37,956 nucleotides of DNA from an uncultured Clostridia bacterium (lineage in GTDB: Bacteria; Bacillota; Clostridia; TANB77; CAG-508): positions 1-37,956 of the forward strand of contig CALXJT010000011.1 of NCBI GenBank assembly GCA_944388695.1, in the 5' to 3' direction. Positions 1-7,850 of this stretch are shown here, one piece after another. Position numbers and translations under genes: made by a program. Position 1 is the stretch's first letter. Each line of letters starts with the position of its first letter. The notes beneath the pieces are model-generated. The model was not told where the DNA came from and searched no databases. It saw nothing but the letters and a program-made list of their open reading frames with translations.

Positions 1-84
1 CTATTATCATAAATTTATCTGGTAATATCCAGTTCATATAGATGTAACTAATAAACGAAGTTGTTAAGTTAGGAGGATAAAATT

Positions 85-708
85 ATGTTAAAAAAGTTAC
101 GGAGATTCATTATCAAGAAAACATTAGAAAAAAAATTATTAGAGGAGTTAAAAACTTTAAATATATTAGAAGAACACGAAAATGCAGAATTAATTGTAGA
201 TGATGAAACAGATTTTTACGTTTCATTTGATTTAAAAACTAGTAAAGACTTGTTTAAAAAGGTTAAGAAAGTTTACTTTAGTGATACAGGGGAAGATAAA
301 ATGTCTGTAGAAGTAATATTAGGAAATACCTACAAAAATCATGAAACTATAGTATTTTCTGTTACAAATTTTTTAGATTTACATCCTAAAATGTATACAA
401 TAGCTTTAATAAGTAAAAATGGGTATAATATTCTTCAAAAAATAGATTTTAATTCTGGAAAAATAACTTGCTCTATGTGCATTGCTGAAACATATGGAGA
501 TCAGCTAGGATTAGCTGTTGTTTTGAATGGAGAAATGGCAGATATAGCATTAAAGCTATTTAAACGAGAAATTACTGAACTTACAATTCGTGTAAATGAT
601 TTTGGTGAAAAAATATATTGGTTTGGATTGACTTTTTCAAAGATAGTGTATAAACCAGAAACTTCTATAAATCTAAAACAATTTGATTCTCTAAAAAAAT
701 ATTTTTAA
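85..708 (+). CDS. Hypothetical protein, 207 aa, unrecognised
   Basis: I do not recognise this family. The ATG follows a good AGGAGG ribosome binding site (72-77) at normal spacing. The N-terminal 25 residues are strongly basic and helical (LKKLRRFIIKK start), followed by a mixed alpha/beta region with no signal peptide, no membrane segment and no obvious catalytic motif. A Cys-x-x-Cys-like pair (SMC near residue 132) is the only cysteine-bearing stretch. Base composition matches the neighbourhood. It faces the minus-strand gene at 771-1697 tail to tail. With that gene it may belong to an integrated element continuing left of the window, because both lie just left of a truncated cotJC gene; that is inference. 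Confidence is high that it is a gene and low for any function. Confidence 0.6.
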   Translation: MLKKLRRFIIKKTLEKKLLEELKTLNILEEHENAELIVDDETDFYVSFDLKTSKDLFKKVKKVYFSDTGEDKMSVEVILGNTYKNHETIVFSVTNFLDLHPKMYTIALISKNGYNILQKIDFNSGKITCSMCIAETYGDQLGLAVVLNGEMADIALKLFKREITELTIRVNDFGEKIYWFGLTFSKIVYKPETSINLKQFDSLKKYF

Positions 709-770
709 TGTTACTGCATATTAGTTTTTCAATGATTAGTAGCTTAATTATAATTCTTAAAATAGAGGTT

Positions 771-1697
771 CTAAAATAGAATCTCTATTTCTTGTCTATA
801 ATAAATTTTAAACTCTTTTATATATTTTTCAAAATCAACAATACTTATCTTTAAAACTGAAAAATATTTATTCAAAATATTTGCTACATTCTTTGAACAA
901 ACTATATGCAAATTTCCTATATATTTTTTATTTTCTCTACAAAAAGTCATTAACTTATAAATCTTTTCACAATCAATAAACGGCAAAAATGTGATAAATT
1001 GTTTATTTTGAGTTTCATAATCACAAAAGAACCACTTACTAATAAAAGAATTTGTATATCCAAATTTATCTAAAATCTTTCTATAATCTATTTTAAATTG
1101 TTCTCTAAATAAATATATCAAGTTTTCAAAAGGATATGAAAAAATAATAAATTGATTTGAACCAAAGGCATAATCTTTTATATCTATCATATTTATATCT
1201 TCAATAAATAAAATAGCTTGTTTATATTTTTGTTCTTTTTGAAAATTATAAATAATGGAATTGCAAAATCTTTTACTACTTTTCTTTGAAATATAATATA
1301 TTAAGTAATCATTTCCATTAAATTTTATGCTACCGATAAATGGTCTTGATTGTGTTCTAAAACAAGTAAAATCTTTTAATTCAAAACTAGGGATAAATTC
1401 TATACCCTTTCCAATAAAAAGACTTGCTAAAAGGCTAATAGTAGTCATTCTTTTTACATATTCTTTTTTAAAAGATGGTTTTGAATATGTATAACCCAAT
1501 TCTTTAATATATTTTTTACCTATTTGTCCTAACATTAGATACTTAGTTTTATATCTTCTTAAATAGCCTTTATCAACTAACCTTTTTACAATAACTTGAT
1601 AATACTTTTTATTACCTAATAAATATTTTATATTTGTACTTAATACAATCTTAAATCTATAAACAAATAATACAATATTTTTTTTATAATCTTTCAC
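771..1697 (-). CDS. Winged-helix protein, possibly replication-relaxation (MobC-like) family
   Basis: The 308-residue product starts at a GTG with an AAAGGGGG ribosome binding site six bases upstream; the ATG overlapping it runs straight into a stop. Residues about 8-70 look like a winged helix: a helix, a recognition-helix region ending in RLVDKGYLRRYKTKY, then a short wing and LGQIGKKYIKELGY. This layout resembles replication-relaxation proteins of plasmids and integrative elements, which are wHTH proteins followed by a poorly conserved alpha/beta domain. The rest is basic and aromatic-rich without motifs I can name. Its upstream region carries the strong hairpin at 1771-1806, which could be its DNA target; that is inference. 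It could equally be an unrelated wHTH protein. Confidence 0.45.
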   Translation of the reverse strand: MKDYKKNIVLFVYRFKIVLSTNIKYLLGNKKYYQVIVKRLVDKGYLRRYKTKYLMLGQIGKKYIKELGYTYSKPSFKKEYVKRMTTISLLASLFIGKGIEFIPSFELKDFTCFRTQSRPFIGSIKFNGNDYLIYYISKKSSKRFCNSIIYNFQKEQKYKQAILFIEDINMIDIKDYAFGSNQFIIFSYPFENLIYLFREQFKIDYRKILDKFGYTNSFISKWFFCDYETQNKQFITFLPFIDCEKIYKLMTFCRENKKYIGNLHIVCSKNVANILNKYFSVLKISIVDFEKYIKEFKIYYRQEIEILF

Positions 1698-1770
1698 ATA
1701 AATCCCCCTTTCTAAATCAAACTATAATAAATCAAATAATATTTTTAATAATTAATCCGTAAGTGTACCC

Positions 1771-1806
1771 GGTTAGGTTGGCGATATGGCTATCACCAAC
1801 CTAACC
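1771..1806. repeat. Perfect 11-bp GC-rich inverted repeat (hairpin)
   Basis: GGTTAGGTTGG (1771-1781) is exactly complementary to CCAACCTAACC (1796-1806). A second short stem, GATA (1783-1786) with TATC (1791-1794), nests inside the loop. It is much richer in G+C than its surroundings and has no T-run on either side, so it is not an ordinary terminator. It lies 74 bases upstream of the winged-helix gene start and about 200 bases from the cotJC breakpoint. It could be a protein binding site, an origin or transfer site, or the end of a mobile element. The remaining DNA from 1698 to about 1970 is AT-rich, and I see no gene in it. Confidence 0.6.
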
Positions 1807-1999
1807 ACCACACAAGTAACTGTCGTTTTTAATATCAAAAAAACACTTATTTTTATTAAAATATCAATCATCTTATAAGGTAGTAGAAAATGTCGTAAAA
1901 TTAACCTTTGAAAATTTCAATAACTCCCATATTTCTAAATACAATATATGGAAAATACAAAATGAATAGTTACCTAAAAAATTTCTTTTTAGGATAGAT

Positions 2000-2317
2000 A
2001 ACAAACACACACCACATGGTGTAGATGTATACCCTCAAGCTGCTTCTGGATTTCCTTTTTCTGCATCAGTATTAGCTTGTAAAGGTGATCCTATTGCAAA
2101 CTTACAAGAAGATTTGGCAGCTGAACAAAAAGCCAGAGCAACCTATGAAAAATTAATTGATTTATGTCGTGATAATCCTGATGTTGTAGATCCTCTTCGT
2201 TATTTAAGAGAAAGAGAAATTGTTCACTTCCAAAGATTCGGCGAGGCACTTCGTGGTGTTCAAGATAAACTTTCTGAAAAGAAGTTTTATATGAATAACA
2301 ATTGTGGATGTAATTAA
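2000..2317 (+). pseudogene. cotJC: 3' half of spore coat protein CotJC (manganese-catalase family), 5' half missing
   Basis: The reading frame from about 2000 to the TAA at 2315-2317 encodes the C-terminal half of CotJC: HTPHGVDVYPQAASGFPF, then GDPIANLQEDLAAEQKARA and YLREREIVHFQRFGEAL, the catalase-like helices with metal-ligand Glu and His. CotJC is normally about 190-200 residues; only about 105 remain. Upstream in this frame a TAG occurs at 1967-1969, and no start codon with a ribosome binding site is visible. The 3' end is intact and has a Cys-containing tail (NNNCGCN). An 8-bp hairpin (1973-1980 with 1986-1993) sits right at the edge of the homology. The clean loss of the 5' half suggests an insertion or a deletion joining unrelated DNA at about position 2000. 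Confidence 0.75.
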
Positions 2318-2399
2318 TTTAATATTATTTTTGATTTTAATTTTTTTAACATTAATAATTAATTATAGTAAGTGATTATTAGCAAATTATCTAGTAAAT

Positions 2400-2443
2400 A
2401 AAAAGAAATCGAACTTACCTTTAAATGAGCTCGATTTCTTTTT
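2400..2443. terminator. Bidirectional rho-independent terminator
   Basis: A 13-bp stem, AAAAAGAAATCGA (2400-2412) with TCGATTTCTTTTT (2431-2443), encloses an 18-base loop and has A-runs and T-runs at its ends. It lies between the cotJC remnant and the 3' end of the minus-strand gene ending at 2461, so it could stop transcription from both sides. Confidence 0.75.
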
Positions 2444-2460
2444 ATAATAATATATATTTT

Positions 2461-3735
2461 TTATCTCCCATCAGAGTTGTCTGTTTTTGTTTTCTCTTTT
2501 TTAAATTCTTCGAAGTTAATAAGTTTTCCATCTTTTATTATAGGTTTTTCAAACCCTGATGTGTTTTCGATGTAATCTCTTTTCTCCTCTCTTGCTTCAA
2601 CTAAACATTCACTTTCATCTACAATTATATCAGCTACAATTTGACCATTTTCATCTATAGCAAATATTTCATCTTCTTTTGATTTTTTTAGCGAAAAATT
2701 GTGGTTATGATAAGAAAATGAATTATGTCTTTCTCTAATTGATTTGTTTATTGTTTCCTCAAAATCTAGTCCTTTTTCATAATTATGATTTACTTTCAAA
2801 AAATCATATCCAAACATTTCATGTTCTTTCTTTACTGCAAATATCGCTTCTGGGCATTCCTCTAAATTTCCCCAGCTTTCAAATATTCTAGGTTCATTAT
2901 TACCATCTTTTTCTCTAATTGTAGAATCACTATCGACTCTAATGAAATGATGACCTGTATTTTTTCCTTCTGGTGCTCTATATATTACTAAATATTCATC
3001 ATCTTTAAGTGGCTTATCTCCTAATAATCTAACAAATGGAAATCTATTTAGTATGGAAGAGATACTTTGGCTAAAATTTTCTTGATTTGTGGCATTTAAC
3101 CATACATCAATTTTCAATGCATATCCTCCACAATTAATTTTTTCGTTTGCCCAATGAATTGCATCTTTTTTTATATTTTCTTCAAGCCCTTTAGAAATAT
3201 CATTTCCAAAGGGCTTCTCTGAAAATAATTGGGTATAGTGATTTATTGTATCTTTATATCTATAATCTTCTAAAAACTCTGTTTTCATAATTTCTTTTAA
3301 TTCATCTAATGTCTTTTTGCCAAAGTATTCAATAATTTTATCTCTTAATAATATATCAATAATTGCATATCTATAATTAATTCCAAAATTATGTTCCTTT
3401 CTCCAATTATGTGAAATTTCTACTAAATCAATATAATCTTTTTCTTCTTTAGAAAATGTGTGTTTTTTATATGCTTCCATAATTCTATCATTAGTTAATT
3501 CTTTTTTAAAATTTTCTACTATTTCATATATTTCATTTCTTTCTTTTTTATTTTCGCTTTTTTTATCATAATATCTATATAATATATCGTCAAAATCCTG
3601 ATATACTATTGCAGTGATTCTAGAAATCTCGTCTCCTGCAGGTAATTTAAAATCTCGTGTATTAAATTCTAGTGTTTCTTCAACCTGCTCTTTTCCTTTA
3701 TTTATTAATTCTTTTTCAAAATATAAATCTTCCAT
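2461..3735 (-). CDS. Uncharacterised 424-aa protein with a candidate Cys/His hydrolase motif
   Basis: I do not recognise a named family. The first 190 residues are highly charged and helical. The middle carries INCGGYALKID (Cys202), then GHHFIRVDSDSTIREKDG (His262/His263, Asp268, Lys277) and IFESWG. An NC-x-x-YAL segment followed by an H-F-x-R-x-D segment resembles the Cys-His arrangement of papain-like or transglutaminase-like hydrolases, in which an N-terminal Cys helix is followed by a His strand. This is motif inference, not a family assignment. The C-terminal 80 residues are charged and look like an extension (DENGQIVADIIVDE). There is no signal peptide or membrane segment, so it is probably cytoplasmic. 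It is transcribed alone, with a terminator downstream at 2400-2443 and about 90 bp of AT-rich DNA before the YolD gene. Confidence 0.6.
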   Translation of the reverse strand: MEDLYFEKELINKGKEQVEETLEFNTRDFKLPAGDEISRITAIVYQDFDDILYRYYDKKSENKKERNEIYEIVENFKKELTNDRIMEAYKKHTFSKEEKDYIDLVEISHNWRKEHNFGINYRYAIIDILLRDKIIEYFGKKTLDELKEIMKTEFLEDYRYKDTINHYTQLFSEKPFGNDISKGLEENIKKDAIHWANEKINCGGYALKIDVWLNATNQENFSQSISSILNRFPFVRLLGDKPLKDDEYLVIYRAPEGKNTGHHFIRVDSDSTIREKDGNNEPRIFESWGNLEECPEAIFAVKKEHEMFGYDFLKVNHNYEKGLDFEETINKSIRERHNSFSYHNHNFSLKKSKEDEIFAIDENGQIVADIIVDESECLVEAREEKRDYIENTSGFEKPIIKDGKLINFEEFKKEKTKTDNSDGR

Positions 3736-3823
3736 ATGATAATTCTCCTTTTTTATTTTAACTGCTAATTATATTTTAACATAAATATAAAAAAAGCACA
3801 AAATTTTATCATAATTTGTTAAA

Positions 3824-4135
3824 TTATATTAAAATACTTATAATGTCACAAATATTTATATTATAATTTTTATTAATTTGAATTCTCTTTTTTATATAAT
3901 CAATTTTTGTCACTATTCCTTTAATTTTATTATATCTTCCATTTTTATAATATTTTATTTCCACATAACTTTCTTTTTCTATTTGATTAAATTTATTATT
4001 TAATTCAATTAAAACTTCTTCTGATAATTCTCTTTTTTCTTCATATTCTATTTCTTTTTCCCTTAATGCTTCTTGAAATCCTTTTAATGCATCAAAAGGA
4101 AGAAATTGTTTTGCTCTTGCCACTTTATTCACCAC
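3824..4135 (-). CDS. YolD-like protein
   Basis: The 103-residue product begins MVNKVARAKQFLPFDALKGF, the conserved opening of the YolD-like family, and continues with a charged helix and a small beta region typical of that family. YolD proteins are short partners encoded next to UvrX/DinB-type Y-family polymerases in Firmicutes and their phages. Here the start (tandem GTG GTG, with AGGAGG eight bases upstream) lies inside the 3' end of the polymerase gene with an 11-bp overlap, so translation is probably coupled. The role is thought to be modulation of the error-prone polymerase in DNA damage tolerance, but the biochemical function is not established. Confidence 0.85.
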   Translation of the reverse strand: MVNKVARAKQFLPFDALKGFQEALREKEIEYEEKRELSEEVLIELNNKFNQIEKESYVEIKYYKNGRYNKIKGIVTKIDYIKKRIQINKNYNINICDIISILI

Positions 4136-5384
4136 TATTATGACCTCCTATTAATTTATTTCTAACTATTGTTGTTGCACCTTCTTCTAAATTCATCCCT
4201 CTTATAATTGCATTTTTTCCCATTTTGCTTTTTATATTGCAAATTGTGAGTTCTAATTTTCTTTCTTGGTCGATTTTTTCCTGATTTGTGAATAAGCTTA
4301 ATTGTACATTTTCTGTTTTTATTGTATTTGAAAAATTTATACCTATTCTTCTAATTGCTATGTTTCTATTTGTAGTTTTATCATATATATTTAGAAATTC
4401 TTTTAATAGTTCTGAATATACATTTGTGTAATTAATTAATTTTCTCGTTCCTCCTGTTGATTTAATAATATCTTTAGAATATCCTATATATAATCCAATA
4501 CTGTTTGTTAATAAATTATTTTCTATTAATCTTAAGCTTCCTAATTCTATCATTTCTTTTAATACTAATCTTGCTTTTTCAAATGGATAATCTTCAAATA
4601 ATACTTGACTATTAGTTATAGAATTTGTTTTTGGTGTATATGTTTTTATGTCTGCAATAGTACAGCTTTCTTTTCCCCAAGAATGGTCTATTAAATATTC
4701 TGCATTTATTCCGAATTCTTTATATAACTTTTTTGGATCTTTATGTGCAATATCATACATATCAAAAATTCTCATTTTATTTAATCTTTTTTCTATTCCT
4801 TTTCCTATTTGCCAAAAGTCTGAAAGTGGTTTATGATGCCATAATTCTTTTTTATATTTTTCTTCGTCTAGATAACCTATATTATTAGGATTGTGTTTTG
4901 CTGTTATATCTAATGCAATTTTTGCTAAATACATATTTGTTCCAATTCCTGCTGTCCCTGTTATTCCATAAGTTTTAAATATATCTTTTATAATTATTTG
5001 TGCAAGCTGTATTGGATTTACTTTATATAGCTTTAGATAGTTTGTAACATCCATAAAAGCTTCATCTATTGAATATACATGTATGTCTTCTTTAGAAAAA
5101 TATTTTAAATAAATGGCATATATATTTGCTGAATATTCTATATATTTTTTCATTCTTGGCATTGCAATAATATATTTTATTGTTGGAGGGATTTCAAAAA
5201 TTCTACATCTGTTTTTTACGCCTAACATTTTCATTTTTGGAGATATGGCTAAACAAATTGCCCCTTTCCCCCTCGTTGGATCTGCTACTACTAGATTTGT
5301 GTTAAATGGGTCTAATTTTCTTTCTACACACTCAACAGAAGCATAAAATGTTTTTAAATCTATACATAAATAATATTTTTGCAT
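4125..5384 (-). CDS. Y-family DNA polymerase, UvrX/DinB-like
   Basis: This is a 419-residue translesion DNA polymerase of the UvrX/UmuC-like branch found with YolD in Firmicutes. The palm carries the first catalytic Asp in LCIDLKTFYASVE (Asp9, with an aromatic steric gate) and the second acidic pair in VYSIDEAFMDV (Asp107, Glu108). The helix-hairpin-helix thumb region is at WQIGKGIEKRL, and a little-finger domain follows. A QLSLF motif near residue 363 (VQLSLFTNQ) fits a beta-clamp binding peptide. I chose the ATG at 5384 because GGAGAG lies eight bases upstream of it; the upstream in-frame TTG (5399) overlaps that site. It forms a two-gene operon with the downstream YolD-like gene. Such pairs are often SOS-controlled, but I did not find a clear LexA box in the 250 bp upstream. 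Confidence 0.9.
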   Translation of the reverse strand: MQKYYLCIDLKTFYASVECVERKLDPFNTNLVVADPTRGKGAICLAISPKMKMLGVKNRCRIFEIPPTIKYIIAMPRMKKYIEYSANIYAIYLKYFSKEDIHVYSIDEAFMDVTNYLKLYKVNPIQLAQIIIKDIFKTYGITGTAGIGTNMYLAKIALDITAKHNPNNIGYLDEEKYKKELWHHKPLSDFWQIGKGIEKRLNKMRIFDMYDIAHKDPKKLYKEFGINAEYLIDHSWGKESCTIADIKTYTPKTNSITNSQVLFEDYPFEKARLVLKEMIELGSLRLIENNLLTNSIGLYIGYSKDIIKSTGGTRKLINYTNVYSELLKEFLNIYDKTTNRNIAIRRIGINFSNTIKTENVQLSLFTNQEKIDQERKLELTICNIKSKMGKNAIIRGMNLEEGATTIVRNKLIGGHNSGE

Positions 5385-5552
5385 TTTTTCACTCTCCAAA
5401 TTATAACTTTAAATTTATTATAACATCATCTATTATTAATGTAAACATTTGTTTGTTTTTTGATTCAAGAAATTTTTTCCTTTATTGTTATAAATTGTAA
5501 TATTTTATTAATTAATGCTCTACTTTGTGGATTTTTTATACTAATATATAAT

Positions 5553-5601
5553 AAAGAAGAAGCACAAATAACTTCATAATAGTTATTTGTGCTTCTTCTT
5601 T
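5553..5601. terminator. Bidirectional terminator with a 21-bp perfect stem
   Basis: The arms 5553-5573 and 5581-5601 are exactly complementary (core GAAGAAGCACAAATAACT) around a 7-base loop, followed on the plus side by T-rich sequence. It ends the flavodoxin transcript on the minus strand. Confidence 0.85.
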
Positions 5602-5653
5602 TTATTTAATTATTTTTTAAATTATTTTTATTTAATTATCTTTTAAACTATTC

Positions 5654-6355
5654 CTATTGTTTTAAGCTATCTGTCCATTCATTTATATCAGAATCTGATG
5701 GATTAGAACTAAAACGATATCCTTCTAACCATTCTCCTCCATTTGCTTTCTCTGCTAATAGTTCTCCACTTTGTCCTAAACCTGATGATGATGATGTACA
5801 AAATGGAATAACTGTTTTTCCAGTAAAATCGTTTGCTTCAACAAAAGTATCTACGGGCCATGCTGCAATTCCCCACCAGATTGGATATCCTATTATTACT
5901 GTATCATAACTATCCCAATTTTCAACTGTTGTAGATACTAATGCTACATTTCTTAATGACTCATCTTCATGTTCTCTTGATACTCTTGAATTTTCATCAT
6001 TCCAATTTAAATCATCAGATGTGTATTCTTCTTCTGGTGTTATTTCAAAAATATCCGCATTTAAATTTTGTGCTATTTTTTCTGCAACAGCTTCTGTGTG
6101 ATTTTGTGCTGAAAAGTAAACTACTAGTGTTTTGCCAGTTTCTGTTTCTGTATTTGTTTCAGGTGTTTCATTTGTTTCAGGTGTTTCTGTAGCTTCTTCT
6201 TGGCTTTCATTTGTTCCTGTTGTGCTGTTTTCTTCATTTATATTTGCTGTTTGATTTTGACTTTCTTGATTATTATTTAGTGTAAAAAATAATATACATC
6301 CTATAGCTATACATATTAATACTATAATAATTCCTATAATTACTTTTTTATTCAT
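5654..6355 (-). CDS. Membrane-anchored flavodoxin-like protein
   Basis: The 233-residue product has an N-terminal anchor (residues 3-23, hydrophobic, ending IAIGCILFFTL) and a Thr/Glu/Asn-rich linker (about residues 24-75, with repeated ETPETNE-type units). A flavodoxin domain follows. The FMN phosphate loop is LVVYFSAQNHTEAVAEKIA, followed by IIGYPIWWGIAAWPV (the aromatic loop over the flavin) and GKTVIPFCTSSSSGLG. The fold is that of the flavodoxin_4-type short-chain flavoproteins. The Cys in the IGCIL segment hints at a lipoprotein but the lipobox is poor, so a simple signal anchor is likelier. The ATG at 6355 is preferred over 6391 because AGAGAGG lies just upstream of it. The domain probably works on the outer face of the membrane as an electron carrier or reductase; the partner is unknown. 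A decayed flavodoxin fragment lies immediately upstream. Confidence 0.85.
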   Translation of the reverse strand: MNKKVIIGIIIVLICIAIGCILFFTLNNNQESQNQTANINEENSTTGTNESQEEATETPETNETPETNTETETGKTLVVYFSAQNHTEAVAEKIAQNLNADIFEITPEEEYTSDDLNWNDENSRVSREHEDESLRNVALVSTTVENWDSYDTVIIGYPIWWGIAAWPVDTFVEANDFTGKTVIPFCTSSSSGLGQSGELLAEKANGGEWLEGYRFSSNPSDSDINEWTDSLKQ

Positions 6356-6407
6356 TCTTATCCATCCTCTCTTTATAATTTTTCTATCCATCTATCTATG
6401 TTTTTTT

Positions 6408-6600
6408 TGATTTTATCATTTCATCTCTTTTTCCTGTTTCAGCCAAAAATAATAAGTCAAGTTCTCCTTTTATATTTGAATTCAGAAATAATGTTTTATA
6501 ATCTTTAAAGTAATATCCTATCTATCCTGCATTTGAACTTGCTACAATGATATCTTTTCCAGATAAATCATATTATTTTAAAGATTTATATATCATCTTA
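6408..6600 (-). pseudogene. Decayed flavodoxin-like gene fragment
   Basis: Reading the minus strand gives YDLSGKDIIVASSNAG, a TAG stop, then IGYYFKDYKTLFLNSN and GELDLLFLAETGKRDEM, ending at a stop near 6410. The SLK-x-YDLSGKDIIVASSNAG pattern matches the C-terminal third of flavodoxins (compare TGKTVIPFCTSSSSG in the neighbouring gene). At least one internal stop and a second stop just before YDLSG break the frame, and no N-terminal half or start is present. This is probably a relic of a tandem flavodoxin duplication. The assignment rests on motif resemblance only. Confidence 0.45.
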
Positions 6601-6611
6601 AATTAATCTTT

Positions 6612-7493
6612 TTAAATATTAACTATTTCATATTCTCTATTTCCAAGTCCTAATTCATATGCAGCTTCTACTGTGTGAATACCATGTTTTGAATTCATTC
6701 TTTCTATTAATGCTTTCTTTCCTTCATCTTCTGAATTAATTACTGCATCATAACATGCTTGATCTAATGCTACTGGATCTACTGATGCAAATATTCCTAA
6801 ATCTGCCATCTCTGGTGCATGTGGATTTGAATCACAATCACAATCTACTGATAAATTGTTTGCAACATTAATGTATAACATATTTTCTTGACCAATATAG
6901 TTAATTACTCCTTTACATGCATCTGCCATTGATTCCAAAAAATGATCTTGTTCTGGTAAATTATCCCATAACTCTGCTGGATTTTTTGTTTTTCCTGCAG
7001 TATGAATCCAAGTCTTTCCGTTTGAAGAACCTATACCAATAGAAATATTCTTAAGTGCTCCTCCAAATCCTCCCATTGCATGACCTTTAAAATGTGATAA
7101 AACTAACATTGAGTCATATTTTTTTAAATGATTTCCTACATAGTCTTCTTTTAAATGAAAACCATTTTCTACTGGTATTGGCATATCTCCTTCTTCATCC
7201 ATAATATCTACTTTTGCAATCTCCATAAATCCATGGTCTTTAATTGTTTCCCAATGGTCTTTTGTTGTGTTTCTTTTTCCATTATATGCAGTATTACATT
7301 CTACAATCGTTCCATTAACTTTATGAACTAAATCTTTTATTAGATTTGGATTTAAATAATAATGTCCTCCTGCTTCTCCTGTTGATAGTTTAACTGCTAC
7401 CTTTCCTTTTAAATCTCTTCCTAGAGCTTCATATATTTTAATTAAACTATCTGGTGTAATTTCTTTTGTAAAATAAACTTTTGATTTTTCCAT
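6612..7493 (-). CDS. DUF362 domain protein
   Basis: The 293-residue protein has the hallmarks of DUF362: an early VAVKLSTGEAGGHYYLNP, a central SHFKGHAMGGFGGALKNISI and a late DPVALDQACYDAVIN. Family members often carry ferredoxin-like Fe-S inserts; this one lacks a CxxCxxC cluster and has only a CDCD pair (VDCDCDSNPHAPEM). It has no signal peptide. The family's biochemical role is unclear; links to metal or radical enzymes are context-based. The ATG at 7493 has an AAGGG-type site about 11 bases upstream. It stands alone, with a 357-bp spacer upstream and the flavodoxin relic downstream. Confidence 0.85.
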   Translation of the reverse strand: MEKSKVYFTKEITPDSLIKIYEALGRDLKGKVAVKLSTGEAGGHYYLNPNLIKDLVHKVNGTIVECNTAYNGKRNTTKDHWETIKDHGFMEIAKVDIMDEEGDMPIPVENGFHLKEDYVGNHLKKYDSMLVLSHFKGHAMGGFGGALKNISIGIGSSNGKTWIHTAGKTKNPAELWDNLPEQDHFLESMADACKGVINYIGQENMLYINVANNLSVDCDCDSNPHAPEMADLGIFASVDPVALDQACYDAVINSEDEGKKALIERMNSKHGIHTVEAAYELGLGNREYEIVNI

Positions 7494-7777
7494 TTTTCAT
7501 CTTTCCCTTCTATATTATATTTTTTGTTATTTTAATTTAGATTTGTACAAATCATATATATCACTTGGAGTTAGCTTTAAGTCAATACTTTTTTCAAAAT
7601 TATTTTGTGAACTTTTTGTGAATTTTATATATTCTTTTATTTAAGCAAATATAAAAAGTATTAAACATTTATAGTATAACTCATAAATGCCATTTTTATA
7701 TGTTTTATATCTTACTTTTCTTATTGTATATGGAAAAATCCGTATAAATTAGGATAAATTTTGATTTTTTATAAAAT
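7494..7777. other. AT-rich intergenic region without a gene
   Basis: No open frame with a ribosome binding site is visible on either strand. On the minus strand a TTGACT hexamer (7580-7585 on the plus strand) with TATATA (7555-7560) could be the DUF362 promoter, but the 19-base spacer is long, so I hold this loosely. Confidence 0.4.
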
Positions 7778-7818
7778 AAAAATGAACTTTAGAGTGGTGC
7801 TCTCTAAAGTTCATTTTT
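7778..7818. terminator. Bidirectional terminator with a 17-bp perfect stem
   Basis: AAAAATGAACTTTAGAG (7778-7794) pairs exactly with 7802-7818 around the loop TGGTGCT. A-runs and T-runs at the ends give a terminator in both directions. It ends the beta-CASP gene transcript (minus strand). Confidence 0.9.
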
Positions 7819-7850
7819 CCTTTCTGTATCTTATAAGATACAAGGAATTA

